DNA from: Mycobacterium sp. D16Q13
GTDB taxonomy: Bacteria; Actinomycetota; Actinomycetes; Mycobacteriales; Mycobacteriaceae
NCBI RefSeq assembly: GCF_002013375.1
Contig: NZ_MAEW01000003.1
Coordinates: 434,001 to 498,000, forward strand
Reading direction: 5' to 3'
DNA length: 64,000 nucleotides
Positions 17,301 to 26,342 of this stretch are shown piece after piece. How positions within the stretch are numbered: position 1 is the first letter of the stretch; each line of letters opens with the position of its first letter. The notes beneath the pieces are model-generated. The model ran no database searches, was not told the DNA's origin, and saw only the letters and a program-made list of their open reading frames with translations. The translations under genes were made by a program, and so were the position numbers.

Positions 17301-20129
17301 CCCATCAGCCGCGCGGTGCTCGGCGGCGGTCACGTCGGTCACGGTGTAGCGATCGGAACTCAGCTTGCCGCCGTCGATGACGGCTTCTGACGCCCCGTCG
17401 GGCAACTTGCCGCCCGGAAGCCACTGATCGTTGGCGCCGGCCTCGTTACCCGAAGGCACGCGCACGTTGGCGTCGTGTGGTTCGGGGATGTCGATGCGGA
17501 CCAACTTGTTGGAATCCAGGAACCCTTCCGGCAGGCCCAGTTCCCTTTCCATTGCCCGCGGATCGCCTTGGGTTCGGGCGAGCATCGCATCGGCTTCGCC
17601 CTTGGGCATGACGAAGGAGGTTCCATCGCGCTGAGCAATCCCATACTTGCTCAGATTGTGCTCGGGCATGAACCGGGTGGCGCCGTCCTTGAATTGGTCC
17701 AGGTGTTGCTTGATGTACTCCGGTGACAGATATTCGGCGGGATCGGGCCTGGTGCCTTTGTCCATCCCGACGATCTCTGCACGCTTCTCCGGGGTCAAGC
17801 CACTGGGGTCATTGGACTGCTCACCCGAGGAATCGTCGGCACCGCCGCGTTTGGGTTCTGCCGCGGCGTCGGGATCAACCGGGCGAGCCGACGACCTGTT
17901 GGGGTCGCCTGCGGTTTTTCCTCCCGACGGTGCAGCGCCGGCGCGACTCTCCGGTGCCCGTGCTACCGGTTCCCCGCCGATGGCAGGCATAGCTGGCGGG
18001 GCCACCGCTGGCATCGCGTCGGGATCGGCCGATTCGGGGTGTTTGGGCGCGACAGTTCCCGGGTCTCGTCTGCCCTCCTGCCCTATCTCGGAGTCCGGGG
18101 TTTGCCGCACGGCGCGGGCGTCTGAATCACCAGAAAGCCGTGCCCCGGATTTGCTTTCCGGTGGTATCTGGCCCTTCTGCGCCGCAGGTTGACTCTCGGG
18201 TGTAGGTCGGGAAGCGGCAGGTTGGTTGTCCGGCGTCGTTTTGGGCGCCGCCGGTTGACCGTCAGATGCGGTTCGGGGCGCAGCCTGGTTGTCCACCGGA
18301 GTTCTGGTAACGACCTCGTCGACTGGTCGTGGGATGGGTTGTTGCCCATCAGGTTTGGACGGCTCCAATTGTCCGGCGGGCCGGTCGGCGGGCGAAGGTT
18401 CGGTCGGCGCCCTCGGAGCTTCGGTCGGCAGTCCATTCTTGCTCGGAGATGCGGTGGGCTCGGCGCCGACATGGTCGGTGCGCGGGGAACGGGGTTGCAC
18501 AGGATCGCCGCCGGAAGGTTGGCGAGGAGTCTCTCCAGCGTGCGCAGGCTGTGCAGCGTGGTCGCCGCTGTTCGCCGGACGGGATAGGGGTTGCTCGCCG
18601 GCCTGGCCGGGTCGGTCCGCGGCGGGCGCCGGACGATCAGGGGCCCCGTTGCTGGGCGCGGGGCGATCGGATGCATCGCTCCTGGGGGCCTCGCTGGCTC
18701 GTGGGACTGGTTCGCCGGTCGTGGTCGGCGCTAGGGGACGATCACCCATAGTGGATGCGGCCGCAGCGGGTCGCGCGACGCTGTCGGCGACGTGCGCGGC
18801 GGGGCTGCCGGCGTGCGCTGCCGTTGGAGTAGCACCGGTCGGTACCACACCTGCCCGGGTTCCGGCCGGGGTGTTGGTCGAACTGCTGTTGGGTTGGGGG
18901 CTCTCGGCCCGTGACGAGTTTGGTGGCCCTGCCCCCACCTCGGCACGCGGCGCCGACGGCGTGGCAGCCGAATTCGACGCGGTGGGACTGTTCGGGGTGT
19001 GCTGACCCGAGCCCGGGTCGGTGACGGTTGGCACGCTGCTTTTCTGCGGATCCGGTCCTAGCGGCACATCCCCGTTGCGCAGACCGGTCTGTGCGGTGGA
19101 ACCAGTGGGCTGCGTAGTGGAGGTGGCCCGAGCCTCCGCAGACGTCGGTGATGTCGAACTGGACCTGTCCGAGGCGGTCGGCTGTACCTCGCTGGGGTTA
19201 CGGTAGCCAGTGGAACCGTCGGTGTGTGTGGGGTTACGGTAGCCGCTGACACCGTCGACGCCTGCGAAGGCAACACCTTGGGCGAAGGCTTTCTTGAGGT
19301 CGAAGTGCCCCTCAGTCAGCGGCTGTGCAGCCAGTCCACCGAGGGTGTTCGCTACGGTGCTCACGCCAAAGTCCTTGGCGCCGTTCGCCCACGGGGAGCC
19401 AAGTTTGAAGTTCGCACCGACACTCGTGATCGGCGCGGCGACCGCGCCCATGATCGCCCCACCCGCCACCGCTGTACCCAACTCGCGCCAATTGAATCCA
19501 CCCGGGGGGTGCGTACCGGTGGCAAATTGCAAGCCCTGTGCGGTGAGGTCGCCCGCCATGCCTCCGACGGCGCCCGCAATAGCTCCGTTGATGATGGCCT
19601 GAACGACAACATTGTCGAGAATCTTCATCACGATCGCTTCTACGACCTTCGCGGCGGCAGCGCCGAACGCACGCGTAACAGCCAGCCGTACGACGGTGAG
19701 AAGTGTGACGCGAGTCGCCGCCGCCGCCACAGCTGCGCCGCCGCCAAAGGTCCACCAGGCGGTAGCTGCGATGGTGACAGCCAACGCGGCAAGCGCGATA
19801 TAGAACGCAGTCTTGGCATTGTCGATCGTGTTAGCGACGTTATCGACACTTTCAGCCATTGACTCCAGCTGACTGGCCAATTTGCTGACGTTGCCCGGAA
19901 TGTCTTGGAACAGCGGGACCAGCTTCTCGTGGAACTCACCGGAGGCGAAACCCTCTAGAGACTTACTCCGCCCATCGCTAGCGATGTTTTCGAGTCGCTT
20001 GAGGTCGGCTGCAAATTTGCGCCACTGGTCCGCTTGCTCGGTGCACGCATCCTCGTCGCCATCGGGATACCGCATCCCCACGAGAACTTCGAGTATGCCG
20101 TTCAGAGTGTCTGGAAGACGCTGGCTCAT
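14346..20129 (-). CDS. CpnT-like polymorphic toxin with C-terminal TNT (NAD+ glycohydrolase) domain
   Basis: A 1927-residue protein. Residues 1-95 are a helical ESX-type N-terminal domain with D-Q-W-R-K-F. Residues about 100-260 are hydrophobic and glycine-rich. Residues about 290-790 are a Pro/Ser/Thr/Ala-rich linker. About 795-930 is a conserved toxin-associated domain starting Y-L-S-P-E-Y-I. About 970-1100 resembles the Stv adhesin-like domain (S-G-H-G-T-Y and a P-N-Y-T-L-H strand). About 1330-1600 is a DUF1023-type alpha/beta hydrolase with the nucleophile elbow A-H-S-Y-G near Ser1495. The last 100 residues are a TNT domain with L-D-R-L-G-S near 1834 and F-G-Q-P-G-G-x-N-Q-W near 1892. CpnT of M. 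tuberculosis is only about 846 residues. TNT domains hydrolyse NAD+. Confidence 0.85.
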   Translation of the reverse strand: MSQRLPDTLNGILEVLVGMRYPDGDEDACTEQADQWRKFAADLKRLENIASDGRSKSLEGFASGEFHEKLVPLFQDIPGNVSKLASQLESMAESVDNVANTIDNAKTAFYIALAALAVTIAATAWWTFGGGAAVAAAATRVTLLTVVRLAVTRAFGAAAAKVVEAIVMKILDNVVVQAIINGAIAGAVGGMAGDLTAQGLQFATGTHPPGGFNWRELGTAVAGGAIMGAVAAPITSVGANFKLGSPWANGAKDFGVSTVANTLGGLAAQPLTEGHFDLKKAFAQGVAFAGVDGVSGYRNPTHTDGSTGYRNPSEVQPTASDRSSSTSPTSAEARATSTTQPTGSTAQTGLRNGDVPLGPDPQKSSVPTVTDPGSGQHTPNSPTASNSAATPSAPRAEVGAGPPNSSRAESPQPNSSSTNTPAGTRAGVVPTGATPTAAHAGSPAAHVADSVARPAAAASTMGDRPLAPTTTGEPVPRASEAPRSDASDRPAPSNGAPDRPAPAADRPGQAGEQPLSRPANSGDHAAQPAHAGETPRQPSGGDPVQPRSPRTDHVGAEPTASPSKNGLPTEAPRAPTEPSPADRPAGQLEPSKPDGQQPIPRPVDEVVTRTPVDNQAAPRTASDGQPAAPKTTPDNQPAASRPTPESQPAAQKGQIPPESKSGARLSGDSDARAVRQTPDSEIGQEGRRDPGTVAPKHPESADPDAMPAVAPPAMPAIGGEPVARAPESRAGAAPSGGKTAGDPNRSSARPVDPDAAAEPKRGGADDSSGEQSNDPSGLTPEKRAEIVGMDKGTRPDPAEYLSPEYIKQHLDQFKDGATRFMPEHNLSKYGIAQRDGTSFVMPKGEADAMLARTQGDPRAMERELGLPEGFLDSNKLVRIDIPEPHDANVRVPSGNEAGANDQWLPGGKLPDGASEAVIDGGKLSSDRYTVTDVTAAEHRAADGHGDSSVPAHRDESDAPPPGIGEEARADDGRVKISGHGTYNPEHGTTVVPKGTSVTVYGEHGARITDSLGHRIETGQDVSGVYSRTYTAGEQMPNYTLHAPDGLDIQGTPHTVDSPTQLSHLLTENMGPVDWAACVEAVFTPDYGNAPGRHMSYGVDGIGNKMTGSMTHYQQPESPSSGPRGLGDDLQANRAADHVDDAAAGRGTHPDRGSGDESAVQKTKPTVAADPEYKPPTSPELAPTESVRSDQPPTGSDPAPEGSAASSGHDSSARSEPSIGSDPTEAGRSVTSHPDAEHAREMANDALWRRDPPVSPDEVRNQLGNDPFGERRSADNARWWERLSGEEQRALIDTYPREIGNAEGIPPWARTEASTHELTRLHDELQARKDAGEHLTRGERKELKRYEGIQRALDDAHSWAREHGGEVNILAFDPHAFGGDGRMVVSVGENPFHSDAVSWHVPGYSTTIDSIGGNLENARAHLESVWEQGGTKVSSIAWIGYDAPQGIKGLWDVAHTKLASTGGDILHGDITAFNAARDVIAGDGSHFSINDIFAHSYGTTTTSFAGHEARLGNEVRSITLAGSPGAGPLHKAADFGVGDKVFVASSSRDPVTMLGGRTADSAGRFFGRGLGFDPAMEGFNGQRVTSEFPQHMDHLLGKHGTVSTHTAYYKFDPILGGRTESLANFGRIGAGQFDQVHHEAPRTVDERPGWQAGWRTDEPAAGRPLQLDRDVSGQYSSDRQIWDPRWHDGYRELEPTQAIAGNPDSSQPAAFGEHTGDHSGGPATLNVSEHPVPQPAKAPAVEGQDYGLSPQHAFEVMHNPADDVARLHEGGVPSKVTDGYNPLAGRTIDQFEHEFTVPGRDGNPRWDWDGQAPNNGFAGPPAIIDRIPHGHQLDRLGSNGGGFMADEGAPLATRAMPPGVANQYHTFEGTGKPIPDGLDWEVHYGPAKSAFGQPGGANQWAVIDKATGDPVSVDQLLKNRLIRETTGR

Positions 20130-20220
20130 ACCAGGGTGTCCCGGTCAGCGATCGCGACGGTGCGGCACACGGAATTCACGGCGCATCCTAATACCCAGAT
20201 CACACCGATTCGGGAAGGGT

Positions 20221-20496
20221 CTAGCCTTCCCGGGCGACGATGGAATTGATCGCCTTCGTGAGATTCGGTTCGAACGTCCCCAGCTGCTTGGCCAGCTCCT
20301 GCACATTCTTGATCGCCTGTGCACGGTTGGGATCGAACTTCTCGGCGAACGCAGAGCCAATCTTGTCGTCGCTCCATGGCGAATCGTTCAACCCTCCCAC
20401 CCCAGCGGCTGCTGCCGATGCGATCCCGGCGGCCTCAGCCCACTTGGCGGCTCCCGCCCGGGCCGGCCCCTGATAGAACTCGAACTTCTCGGCCAT
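20221..20496 (-). CDS. Esx-like small protein upstream of the TNT toxin
   Basis: A 91-residue helical protein with an AAGGGGATC ribosome site. A Gly-rich turn (V-G-G-L-N-D-S-P-W) replaces the WxG turn, and S-D-D-K-I-G-S-A-F-A-E-K-F is a typical toxin-operon Esx helix. It sits 91 bases before the toxin start. In M. tuberculosis the CpnT gene is preceded by esxF and esxE, needed for its export. Only one such gene is seen here, so it may pair with the toxin's own N-terminal domain or with another small protein of the locus. Confidence 0.7.
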   Translation of the reverse strand: MAEKFEFYQGPARAGAAKWAEAAGIASAAAAGVGGLNDSPWSDDKIGSAFAEKFDPNRAQAIKNVQELAKQLGTFEPNLTKAINSIVAREG

Positions 20497-20600
20497 CGTG
20501 ATCCCCTTACTCTGCCTGAATGCGAGTCGTGGCTAATAGCGTACGACATCCCGCCCCGACGTTCCTCTTCGGTTTTTCCAAGCCCGTAGGCCCTTGGTGG

Positions 20601-21116
20601 TTACCGGCGATCGAACACAGTCATCGGCGATTCGGGCTCGTCACTCCCATCGCCATGATCGAGCTGCTCTGCCATCGCCTGACGCTCCCGCGAATCGGGT
20701 GGTGAGAGGGGCACGGTGGGTTGCAGTTTGGCGAAATCGTCGATGGCCCCCATGGCACCAACACCCGGCAAGCCTGCCCCCAGGGCAGACGTCTCCTTCA
20801 AAATATCGGCCTGAAATGCCTTGGACTTGTCGTTCATCTTGGCCGCCGCGGCGTGAGTGGCCTCCAACATCGAGCTCGCCACCTGGGTGCTGGTGGCGTC
20901 GGCGAACACCTCATCGTCGACCTCGACCTGTACGACGACCCCCTGCGCGTTCACCCACACCCGCACCAAATGGTCCTTGGATCGGGCATCGGCGGTCTCG
21001 ATAGCCATCCGTTGAGCGGACTCGGCCAAGGCGCCCAGTGCCTTGTCCATATCGGACATGATCGTGTCGAGATCAACATCGTCTGAATCCTGGAACAGGC
21101 CGTCGAACATTCCCAC
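20601..21116 (-). CDS. YbaB/EbfC-family (EspL-like) protein
   Basis: A 171-residue cytosolic protein. Residues about 20-115 match the YbaB/EbfC fold: a helix, then V-R-V-W-V-N-A-Q-G-V-V-V-Q-V-E-V-D-D strands, then a long helix with A-A-A-K-M. EspL of ESX-1 has this fold and helps stabilise secreted substrates. The GTG start follows GAGGAG; an ATG two codons later is also possible. It lies between the exported beta-propeller gene and the Esx-like gene, so a chaperone-like role for the toxin operon is likely but inferred. Confidence 0.7.
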   Translation of the reverse strand: MGMFDGLFQDSDDVDLDTIMSDMDKALGALAESAQRMAIETADARSKDHLVRVWVNAQGVVVQVEVDDEVFADATSTQVASSMLEATHAAAAKMNDKSKAFQADILKETSALGAGLPGVGAMGAIDDFAKLQPTVPLSPPDSRERQAMAEQLDHGDGSDEPESPMTVFDRR

Positions 21117-21138
21117 GACTACTCCTCAGTGTCTCGTG

Positions 21139-21402
21139 TTAAACGGGCGTCCCGCGGTTACTGCCCGGTTGCTGCAGGAGCAACCCATCGTGCTCGTGCC
21201 GACGGCATGCTTCGACGAACGCGAGTGCGGCAGTGGTGTCGGCCAGAAACTCTCGGTACTGGTCGGGGGTGAGTTGGTAATATTCTTCGTAGTCGACGAT
21301 TCCACTGCTGACGGGTATCGACGCGTAGTAGCGGCCCGAGGTCGATTCCACGCCAAGGGAATACCTGTCTTCTTTGGAAAAATAGGTGTCGTCGAACTTC
21401 AT
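21139..21402 (-). CDS. Small conserved protein of unknown function
   Basis: An 87-residue acidic protein. The ATG at 21402 follows GGAGG at good spacing, while the longer frame up to 21645 overlaps the neighbouring gene and has non-coding composition. The product begins with a beta-like stretch rich in Tyr and Ser (S-G-R-Y-Y-A-S-I-P-V-S, D-Y-E-E-Y-Y) and ends in a helical segment. Small proteins with a Y-Y-x-S-I-P-V motif occur beside actinobacterial type VII toxin genes; I cannot name a family. Confidence 0.6.
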   Translation of the reverse strand: MKFDDTYFSKEDRYSLGVESTSGRYYASIPVSSGIVDYEEYYQLTPDQYREFLADTTAALAFVEACRRHEHDGLLLQQPGSNRGTPV

Positions 21403-21536
21403 CGCGCCTCCGTTCGCCGCTCTGGGTTGCGGCCAGTGTATAGCGTCGCGCTCGGGAGTCCCCGAATATTGGTGTACCAACCGTCGCCTGGGAAGCCTGC
21501 GGAGGGCTGGGGTACAGAAGCCGGGAACCTGGTGAT

Positions 21537-23027
21537 CTAGGCGGGCGCGCCCAGTTCCACGAGTGTTTTGCCTTCGTTGACAGATCCGATGAGCCGGGGG
21601 CCGACTTTCTCGAAGTATTCGCCGCCGAAGACCGGTGTCGTCCATGCAGTTTGGCAGGTGTTCAAATCGACTGCCTCCTTGACTGCGGGTGACTTATAGG
21701 GGTCGAGCCAGATCGCTGTGATGCCGTCTGATGCGACATAGTCGAGCGGTAGGAGGTGGGCTTTGCAGGTCGGTCCCGCTGTCCCAGTGCGCAGGTCCCA
21801 TTGCTGCCAGCTCTCGTCCGGGCCGCGTTCCCGGGTCTGGATGTACAACTTGGTGCCGATGGTTCTGAATTTCGTGACCTCGGTGGTGGCAGGGATGCTC
21901 AGCACCGGTTGGCCGGTGCTGCTGAAGAAGCGCCATTGCCGTTTCTTCTGATCGAGGGCGGCGGGCGTTTCGGCGCTCTTGAGTAGATACAGCGTGCCGT
22001 CGGCGCGGCCGACCTGGGTGCCGTTGGTGTCGTAGAACAGGATGCCGCTCTTTTGGAGGCCGGTGCTGAATTCGTAGGCGAAGCCTCCGTTGTAGGCGAC
22101 GGCCTTGTCGAAGCTGGTTCCCGGTGGCGGTTGGGGTGTCAGGTCCCGGCCGTCGGCGACCGAGAACACACGGTAGCTGGTGTCGGAAGGATTCGCGACC
22201 AGGTTCGGCGCCACCACGACCAGGGGCGATGCGGGGATGTCCTCACCTGACGCAAGCTCGGGGCTAGCTGGCACGTCACCGCCCGGGACATGCCAGGTCA
22301 GCTCGCCCTGGGCACCGATACCGTAGATGCCCTGACCCTTCACCCCGGCGACCAACCGGGATTCGTTTTTGACGGCACCGAGCCGCCGCAGTTTCGGTTC
22401 GGGCCCCACACCACCCGTGCCCGCGTGCCGTAGGTTGCTCGGGCCGGTGAACGTGATCTTGCCGTGGTCCAAGTCGATGATCCACACGGTGCCCGGTTCG
22501 GATGGTTGCTTGCCCTGCCCCAGACACAGCGCGACGCCCGGCCCGTTGCCGTAGCACTCACCGATGAGGTTGTAGCCGGGCAAGGTCACCGGGGGGAACG
22601 TCAGCGCGCCGGTGGCGGTGTCGACGCCATAGACCCAGCTGTTCTTCTCCCCGCATTCCTCTCGCGAGCAGCCGACAAGGTAGTAGGCGATCTGACCATT
22701 TCTGGCGAACACGCTGCCCGCCGTGGCCTGGGGCGGAAGTCCGATGTCGGCGGTGCTCAGAGTCCAGCCTTTGGGAACTGGCTGGCGGTTAAGCGGAAAA
22801 CCCACCAACAACTCAGGGGGTGTGCCAATACTGCCGGCCTGCCCCGGTGTCGGATCGGCGCCCCGGGTGCGCCATACCAGCGCCGTGATACCGCTAGCGA
22901 CAATCACCACGACCGCTATCACCAACGCCCAACGGCCCCGCCTACGCGGCTGGCCAACCTTCGGGGCCGGTGGCACCTCGGGTTGATCCCACTGGAATTG
23001 CCCTGGCACCCCAGGCGAACCAGACAT
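21537..23027 (-). CDS. Membrane-anchored PQQ-like beta-propeller protein
   Basis: A 496-residue protein with a Pro-rich cytoplasmic N-terminus, one transmembrane segment at about residues 32-54, and a large extracytoplasmic part. That part has repeated W-x-x-D/G-x-x-T-G strands typical of PQQ-like propellers (G-V-D-T-A-T-G-A-L near residue 150, D-L-R-T-G-T near 410), plus several Cys that could form disulphides. Function unknown; an outer-face scaffold for secretion or toxin assembly is possible. I chose ATG 23027, which follows AGGAGG with 5-base spacing. Confidence 0.6.
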   Translation of the reverse strand: MSGSPGVPGQFQWDQPEVPPAPKVGQPRRRGRWALVIAVVVIVASGITALVWRTRGADPTPGQAGSIGTPPELLVGFPLNRQPVPKGWTLSTADIGLPPQATAGSVFARNGQIAYYLVGCSREECGEKNSWVYGVDTATGALTFPPVTLPGYNLIGECYGNGPGVALCLGQGKQPSEPGTVWIIDLDHGKITFTGPSNLRHAGTGGVGPEPKLRRLGAVKNESRLVAGVKGQGIYGIGAQGELTWHVPGGDVPASPELASGEDIPASPLVVVAPNLVANPSDTSYRVFSVADGRDLTPQPPPGTSFDKAVAYNGGFAYEFSTGLQKSGILFYDTNGTQVGRADGTLYLLKSAETPAALDQKKRQWRFFSSTGQPVLSIPATTEVTKFRTIGTKLYIQTRERGPDESWQQWDLRTGTAGPTCKAHLLPLDYVASDGITAIWLDPYKSPAVKEAVDLNTCQTAWTTPVFGGEYFEKVGPRLIGSVNEGKTLVELGAPA

Positions 23028-23064
23028 CACATCCTCCTGTCACACACACAGCCACCGCGAGCCG

Positions 23065-23526
23065 TCATGGCACCGGTGCCGAATCAACCTGGCACACCCG
23101 CAGCTCGCCGCCGTCAATCCTGAGCTCGAACATCGAGCCCGCCTTCTGCCGGATCACGTTGACCGTCCAGATCGGATCCTTCCGGGCGAATCCGGTCACC
23201 GCTACGACCTGCATCAGTTCCAGCGGATCATGATTGCGCAGATGCTCGATCTCCCGGGCCACAGGCCCGTCGTGGACATCCGGGCAAGACAGGGCCTGCA
23301 AGTTGGCCAGGTGCCCGGCGTTGCGTTCCCGGAACCAGACCCGCACGGTGTTCTCCGCGACCACGCGCGCCTGCTCGTCAGTCATTGCTTCACTGGCCGC
23401 CATCGCCCGCAATGTCGGGCGCTCACCGATGCCCCAAAGCATCAACGATGTCACCAACAGCGTTACTGAGGCCGCTGCTGCCAGCAACCACACCCACCAT
23501 CGGCCGCCACCCTCGGCTCGGCTCAT
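23065..23526 (-). CDS. Membrane-anchored NTF2-like protein
   Basis: A 153-residue protein with one N-terminal transmembrane segment (about residues 10-30) and an extracytoplasmic NTF2-like domain (A-x-N-T-V-R-V-W-F-R-E-R-N-A-G, then W-T-V-N-V-I-R). The ATG overlaps the upstream stop (TGATG), so it is coupled. It is similar in layout to the second half of the upstream protein, which suggests a tandem duplication. Function unknown. Confidence 0.55.
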   Translation of the reverse strand: MSRAEGGGRWWVWLLAAAASVTLLVTSLMLWGIGERPTLRAMAASEAMTDEQARVVAENTVRVWFRERNAGHLANLQALSCPDVHDGPVAREIEHLRNHDPLELMQVVAVTGFARKDPIWTVNVIRQKAGSMFELRIDGGELRVCQVDSAPVP

Positions 23527-24398
23527 CACGACTCTGACTCCACATTGCAGATCTTCAAGACGCCACCCTCCTCCTCTTCCAAGGAGAACACCTGCTTGAA
23601 GAAACCGCCTGCACGCTGGGCATCGTCGACCTCGGCGCGGACCGCATCGGTCAAAGGCCGTATCCGACTGGCGAACCGCACCCAGACCTGCGAACCCTGC
23701 TCACGGAACTCGGCGATCGCCTCGGGAAAATAGAGCTTGCCGTCCGAACCGTCGCGTTCGATAGAGATGATCCATTGTGGGACATTGGATTTGGGGTCCA
23801 CACAAGCCAGCGCGCGCATCGCGGCCGTATCACCGCGGTTGTGCGCCTCATACCACCCCACGATCACATCGTGAGCCTGACGCTCACGGGCCGAGGGCGG
23901 GGGCACGTCGATAATGTCCGCGCGCGGGGGCGGCGACCACGGCCGGGCCAGCCCCACCACCACCGCCGTCGCGATCAACGCCCCGACAATGACCGCGGCC
24001 AGTGTGAACCGCAACCACCAAAGCCACTGGAGTCGCCGAGTTCCTGCACTGCGGCCACCCGAATCAACCCCGAGAGCCTTCTCAGCGGGATCGGCGCGCA
24101 CCGACAACCGTCCTTCCGAATGACACTCGATCGTCAGCCGCCGCCACGCGGCGCCGGCATCAGCGGCACGCCGCTGATGCTCGGCCAGAATGTGGGTAAC
24201 CCCGGCCGGAACCGTAATGGACTGCTGCACAGAATCAATGACGGCCTGGGCCACGGCTACCGGTGGCTGCTGCGACGGCTCGAACTCGCCATGCACAATA
24301 CTCCACCCGACCGGTGCGGCCGTGCACAGCAGCATAATGGCCTCTTCGACCAATTCCCGGTCCCCGACCGGCACCCCCTGCTGCACGCCTGGCTGCAC
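23526..24398 (-). CDS. DUF600-like/transmembrane/NTF2-like fusion protein
   Basis: About 290 residues if the GTG at 24398 is used; GTG codons at 24386 and 24374 are alternatives and none has a strong ribosome site. Residues about 10-100 resemble the first part of the DUF600-like proteins at 8894 and 10770 (A-x-x-G-W-S-I-V-H-G-E-F and I-T-V-P-A). One transmembrane segment follows near residue 125, then an NTF2-like domain (V-I-V-G-W-Y-E-A-H-N-R-G-D). The longer frame upstream runs antisense to the acyl carrier gene and is not credible. Confidence 0.5.
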   Translation of the reverse strand: MQPGVQQGVPVGDRELVEEAIMLLCTAAPVGWSIVHGEFEPSQQPPVAVAQAVIDSVQQSITVPAGVTHILAEHQRRAADAGAAWRRLTIECHSEGRLSVRADPAEKALGVDSGGRSAGTRRLQWLWWLRFTLAAVIVGALIATAVVVGLARPWSPPPRADIIDVPPPSARERQAHDVIVGWYEAHNRGDTAAMRALACVDPKSNVPQWIISIERDGSDGKLYFPEAIAEFREQGSQVWVRFASRIRPLTDAVRAEVDDAQRAGGFFKQVFSLEEEEGGVLKICNVESES

Positions 24399-24483
24399 AA
24401 ATCGAAGCCTAACAATAGCCGCGAGATGCCTGCCCAAGGTTGTTCGTCGCGAGTCCCAACCTCTGCCGGTGTACTTTTCCTGC

Positions 24484-24753
24484 ATGGACCTGCCCGCTGC
24501 TGACTCGGTCGGTGCCGAACTGATAGCGATTCTGCGCGATGAACTGCACGTGGACACCAGTCGCATCACTGGCGAGTCTCGATTGGTAAATGACGTCGGA
24601 CTGGACTCCGTTGCCTTTGCTGTTGGCCTGGTCGCCATCGAGGACAAGCTGGGCGTCGCACTATCCGAAGAGGAGCTACTGAGCGCGCATACCTTTGGAG
24701 ATCTGGAACGCACGATTACCGCCAAGCTCCCTGCTGCACAGCCTAATTCGTGA
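24484..24753 (+). CDS. Acyl carrier protein
   Basis: An 89-residue acidic four-helix carrier protein. The G-L-D-S-V-A-F motif places the 4'-phosphopantetheine attachment serine at residue 42. Its stop overlaps the start of the acyl-AMP ligase-like gene by 4 bases (GTGA), so the two are made together and the carrier is the probable acceptor of the activated acyl chain. It is divergent from the toxin region (86 bases apart). It is distinct in size from the housekeeping AcpM, which is longer, so it is a dedicated carrier. Confidence 0.88.
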   Translation: MDLPAADSVGAELIAILRDELHVDTSRITGESRLVNDVGLDSVAFAVGLVAIEDKLGVALSEEELLSAHTFGDLERTITAKLPAAQPNS

Positions 24754-26342
24754 CTGTCCTGGCCGCGGCGCTGACCGAGGCGATGGCGTCGTCGCGCCAC
24801 GACTTGGTGGTGTTGAATCGAGAGACCAACGCGTGGATTCGCCATCCATGGCCGGAGGTACTCGTGCGTGCGCAGAACGTGGCTGAATGGCTGCTCGATT
24901 CCGGCTGCGGTGGTGCCGTTGCCCTGGTCGGCGAACCTACCGTGGAGTTTGTCGCCGCCGTCTGCGGCACGTGGCTGGCGGGCCAGACCATATCGATCGT
25001 GCCCGGACCGGTTCGCGGCGCCGATGTCGAACTGTGGGCGCAGACCACCCTAACCCGATGCGCCGCTCTGGGTATCAGGACGGTCATGAGCCATGGTGCT
25101 CACCTCGGACTGTTACAACCCGTCGAAACATCGCTCGCGATCGCCGATCTGACACCGATCGGGCATGCCAGGCGCTCTACGCCGTTGGCCTCGATCGCCA
25201 CAGCAGATGCGGTACCGGCGGTGATGCAGGGCACAGCCGGCTCGACCGGCATGCCGCGTGTTGCGCAATTGTCGCCGGACGCAGTGGTAAACAACGCCAG
25301 GGGGCTGATCACCCACACCCAGGTCGACCCATCGAACGACGTGGGTTGTTCCTGGTTGCCGCTCTATCACGACATGGGGCTGACTTTCCTCCTTAGCGCC
25401 GCCCTGACGGGAATCACGATGTGGCTGGCACCAACCGCAGCGTTCTCGGCCTCGCCCTTTCGCTGGCTGACGTGGCTCAGCGAAAGTTCTGCGACCATGA
25501 CGGCCGCTCCTAATTTCGCCTACACGGTGCTCGGCAGGTTCGCCCGCCGCGCACCTCAGGTAGACCTCAGCCGGGTCCGCTACGCGATCAACGGCGGAGA
25601 GCCCATCGACTGCGCGGGGTTTCATCAATTCGCTACCGAGTTCTCACGGCTCGGCTTCTCTGCCAATGCGGGTGCGCCGTCGTACGGACTAGCAGAAGCA
25701 ACCTGCGCAGTGACTGCTCCCCTGCCCGGAACCGGCCCGCTCTACGACGAGGTGGCCCGCGTTGATGGCGGCGGTTCGTCGCTACGCCGCTATGCACTGC
25801 TGGGTCGGCCGATACCGGGTATGGAGGTCCGTATCGCCGAGTCGCGCGCTCATTACAACGACGTTCCTGGGCGCGAAGTCGGTGAGATCGAGGTTCGCGG
25901 AACATCGCTGATGACGGGCTACGTCGGGGAAGACGCTCTGGGCCTCGACGACTGGTTCAGCACCGGCGATCTGGGCTATTTTCGTGATGACTCGCTGGTC
26001 GTGTGTGGACGCGCCAAAGAGGTCATCTCACTGGCCGGTCGCAATGTATTCCCCACCGAAGTCGAAACCGTGGCCGCGCAGGTCCACGGCGTCCGCGCGG
26101 GGGCGGTCGTCGCAGTCGGAATCAACGTGGCCGCATCGCGGCCTGAACTGGTGATCGCGGCCGAGTTCGCCGGCCTTGACGAGCCGGGAACGCACGCAGA
26201 ACTCGTACGACGAGTGACTGCCGAGTGCGGCGTAGTGCCGTCAAGAGTGGTTCTCCTGGCGCCTGGCTCGCTCCCGCGCACAACGTCGGGCAAGTTACGG
26301 CGGTTGGCGATTCGTGAGCAGATGGAAGGATCGGCATCGTGA
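24750..26342 (+). CDS. Fatty acyl-AMP ligase-like adenylating enzyme (FadD family)
   Basis: A 530-residue ANL-superfamily enzyme expected to activate a carboxylic acid as acyl-AMP and load it on the adjacent carrier protein. Seen are a [11 protein letters not shown]-loop-like motif near residue 160, [11 protein letters not shown] and A-A-P-N-F-A-Y, which are marks of the FAAL branch, G-E-P-I-D, and the C-terminal T-S-G-K-L-R-R with the catalytic Lys. It is a little shorter than usual FAALs (about 580). The GTG start and the stop both overlap neighbours by 4 bases. Confidence 0.82.
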   Translation: MTVLAAALTEAMASSRHDLVVLNRETNAWIRHPWPEVLVRAQNVAEWLLDSGCGGAVALVGEPTVEFVAAVCGTWLAGQTISIVPGPVRGADVELWAQTTLTRCAALGIRTVMSHGAHLGLLQPVETSLAIADLTPIGHARRSTPLASIATADAVPAVMQGTAGSTGMPRVAQLSPDAVVNNARGLITHTQVDPSNDVGCSWLPLYHDMGLTFLLSAALTGITMWLAPTAAFSASPFRWLTWLSESSATMTAAPNFAYTVLGRFARRAPQVDLSRVRYAINGGEPIDCAGFHQFATEFSRLGFSANAGAPSYGLAEATCAVTAPLPGTGPLYDEVARVDGGGSSLRRYALLGRPIPGMEVRIAESRAHYNDVPGREVGEIEVRGTSLMTGYVGEDALGLDDWFSTGDLGYFRDDSLVVCGRAKEVISLAGRNVFPTEVETVAAQVHGVRAGAVVAVGINVAASRPELVIAAEFAGLDEPGTHAELVRRVTAECGVVPSRVVLLAPGSLPRTTSGKLRRLAIREQMEGSAS

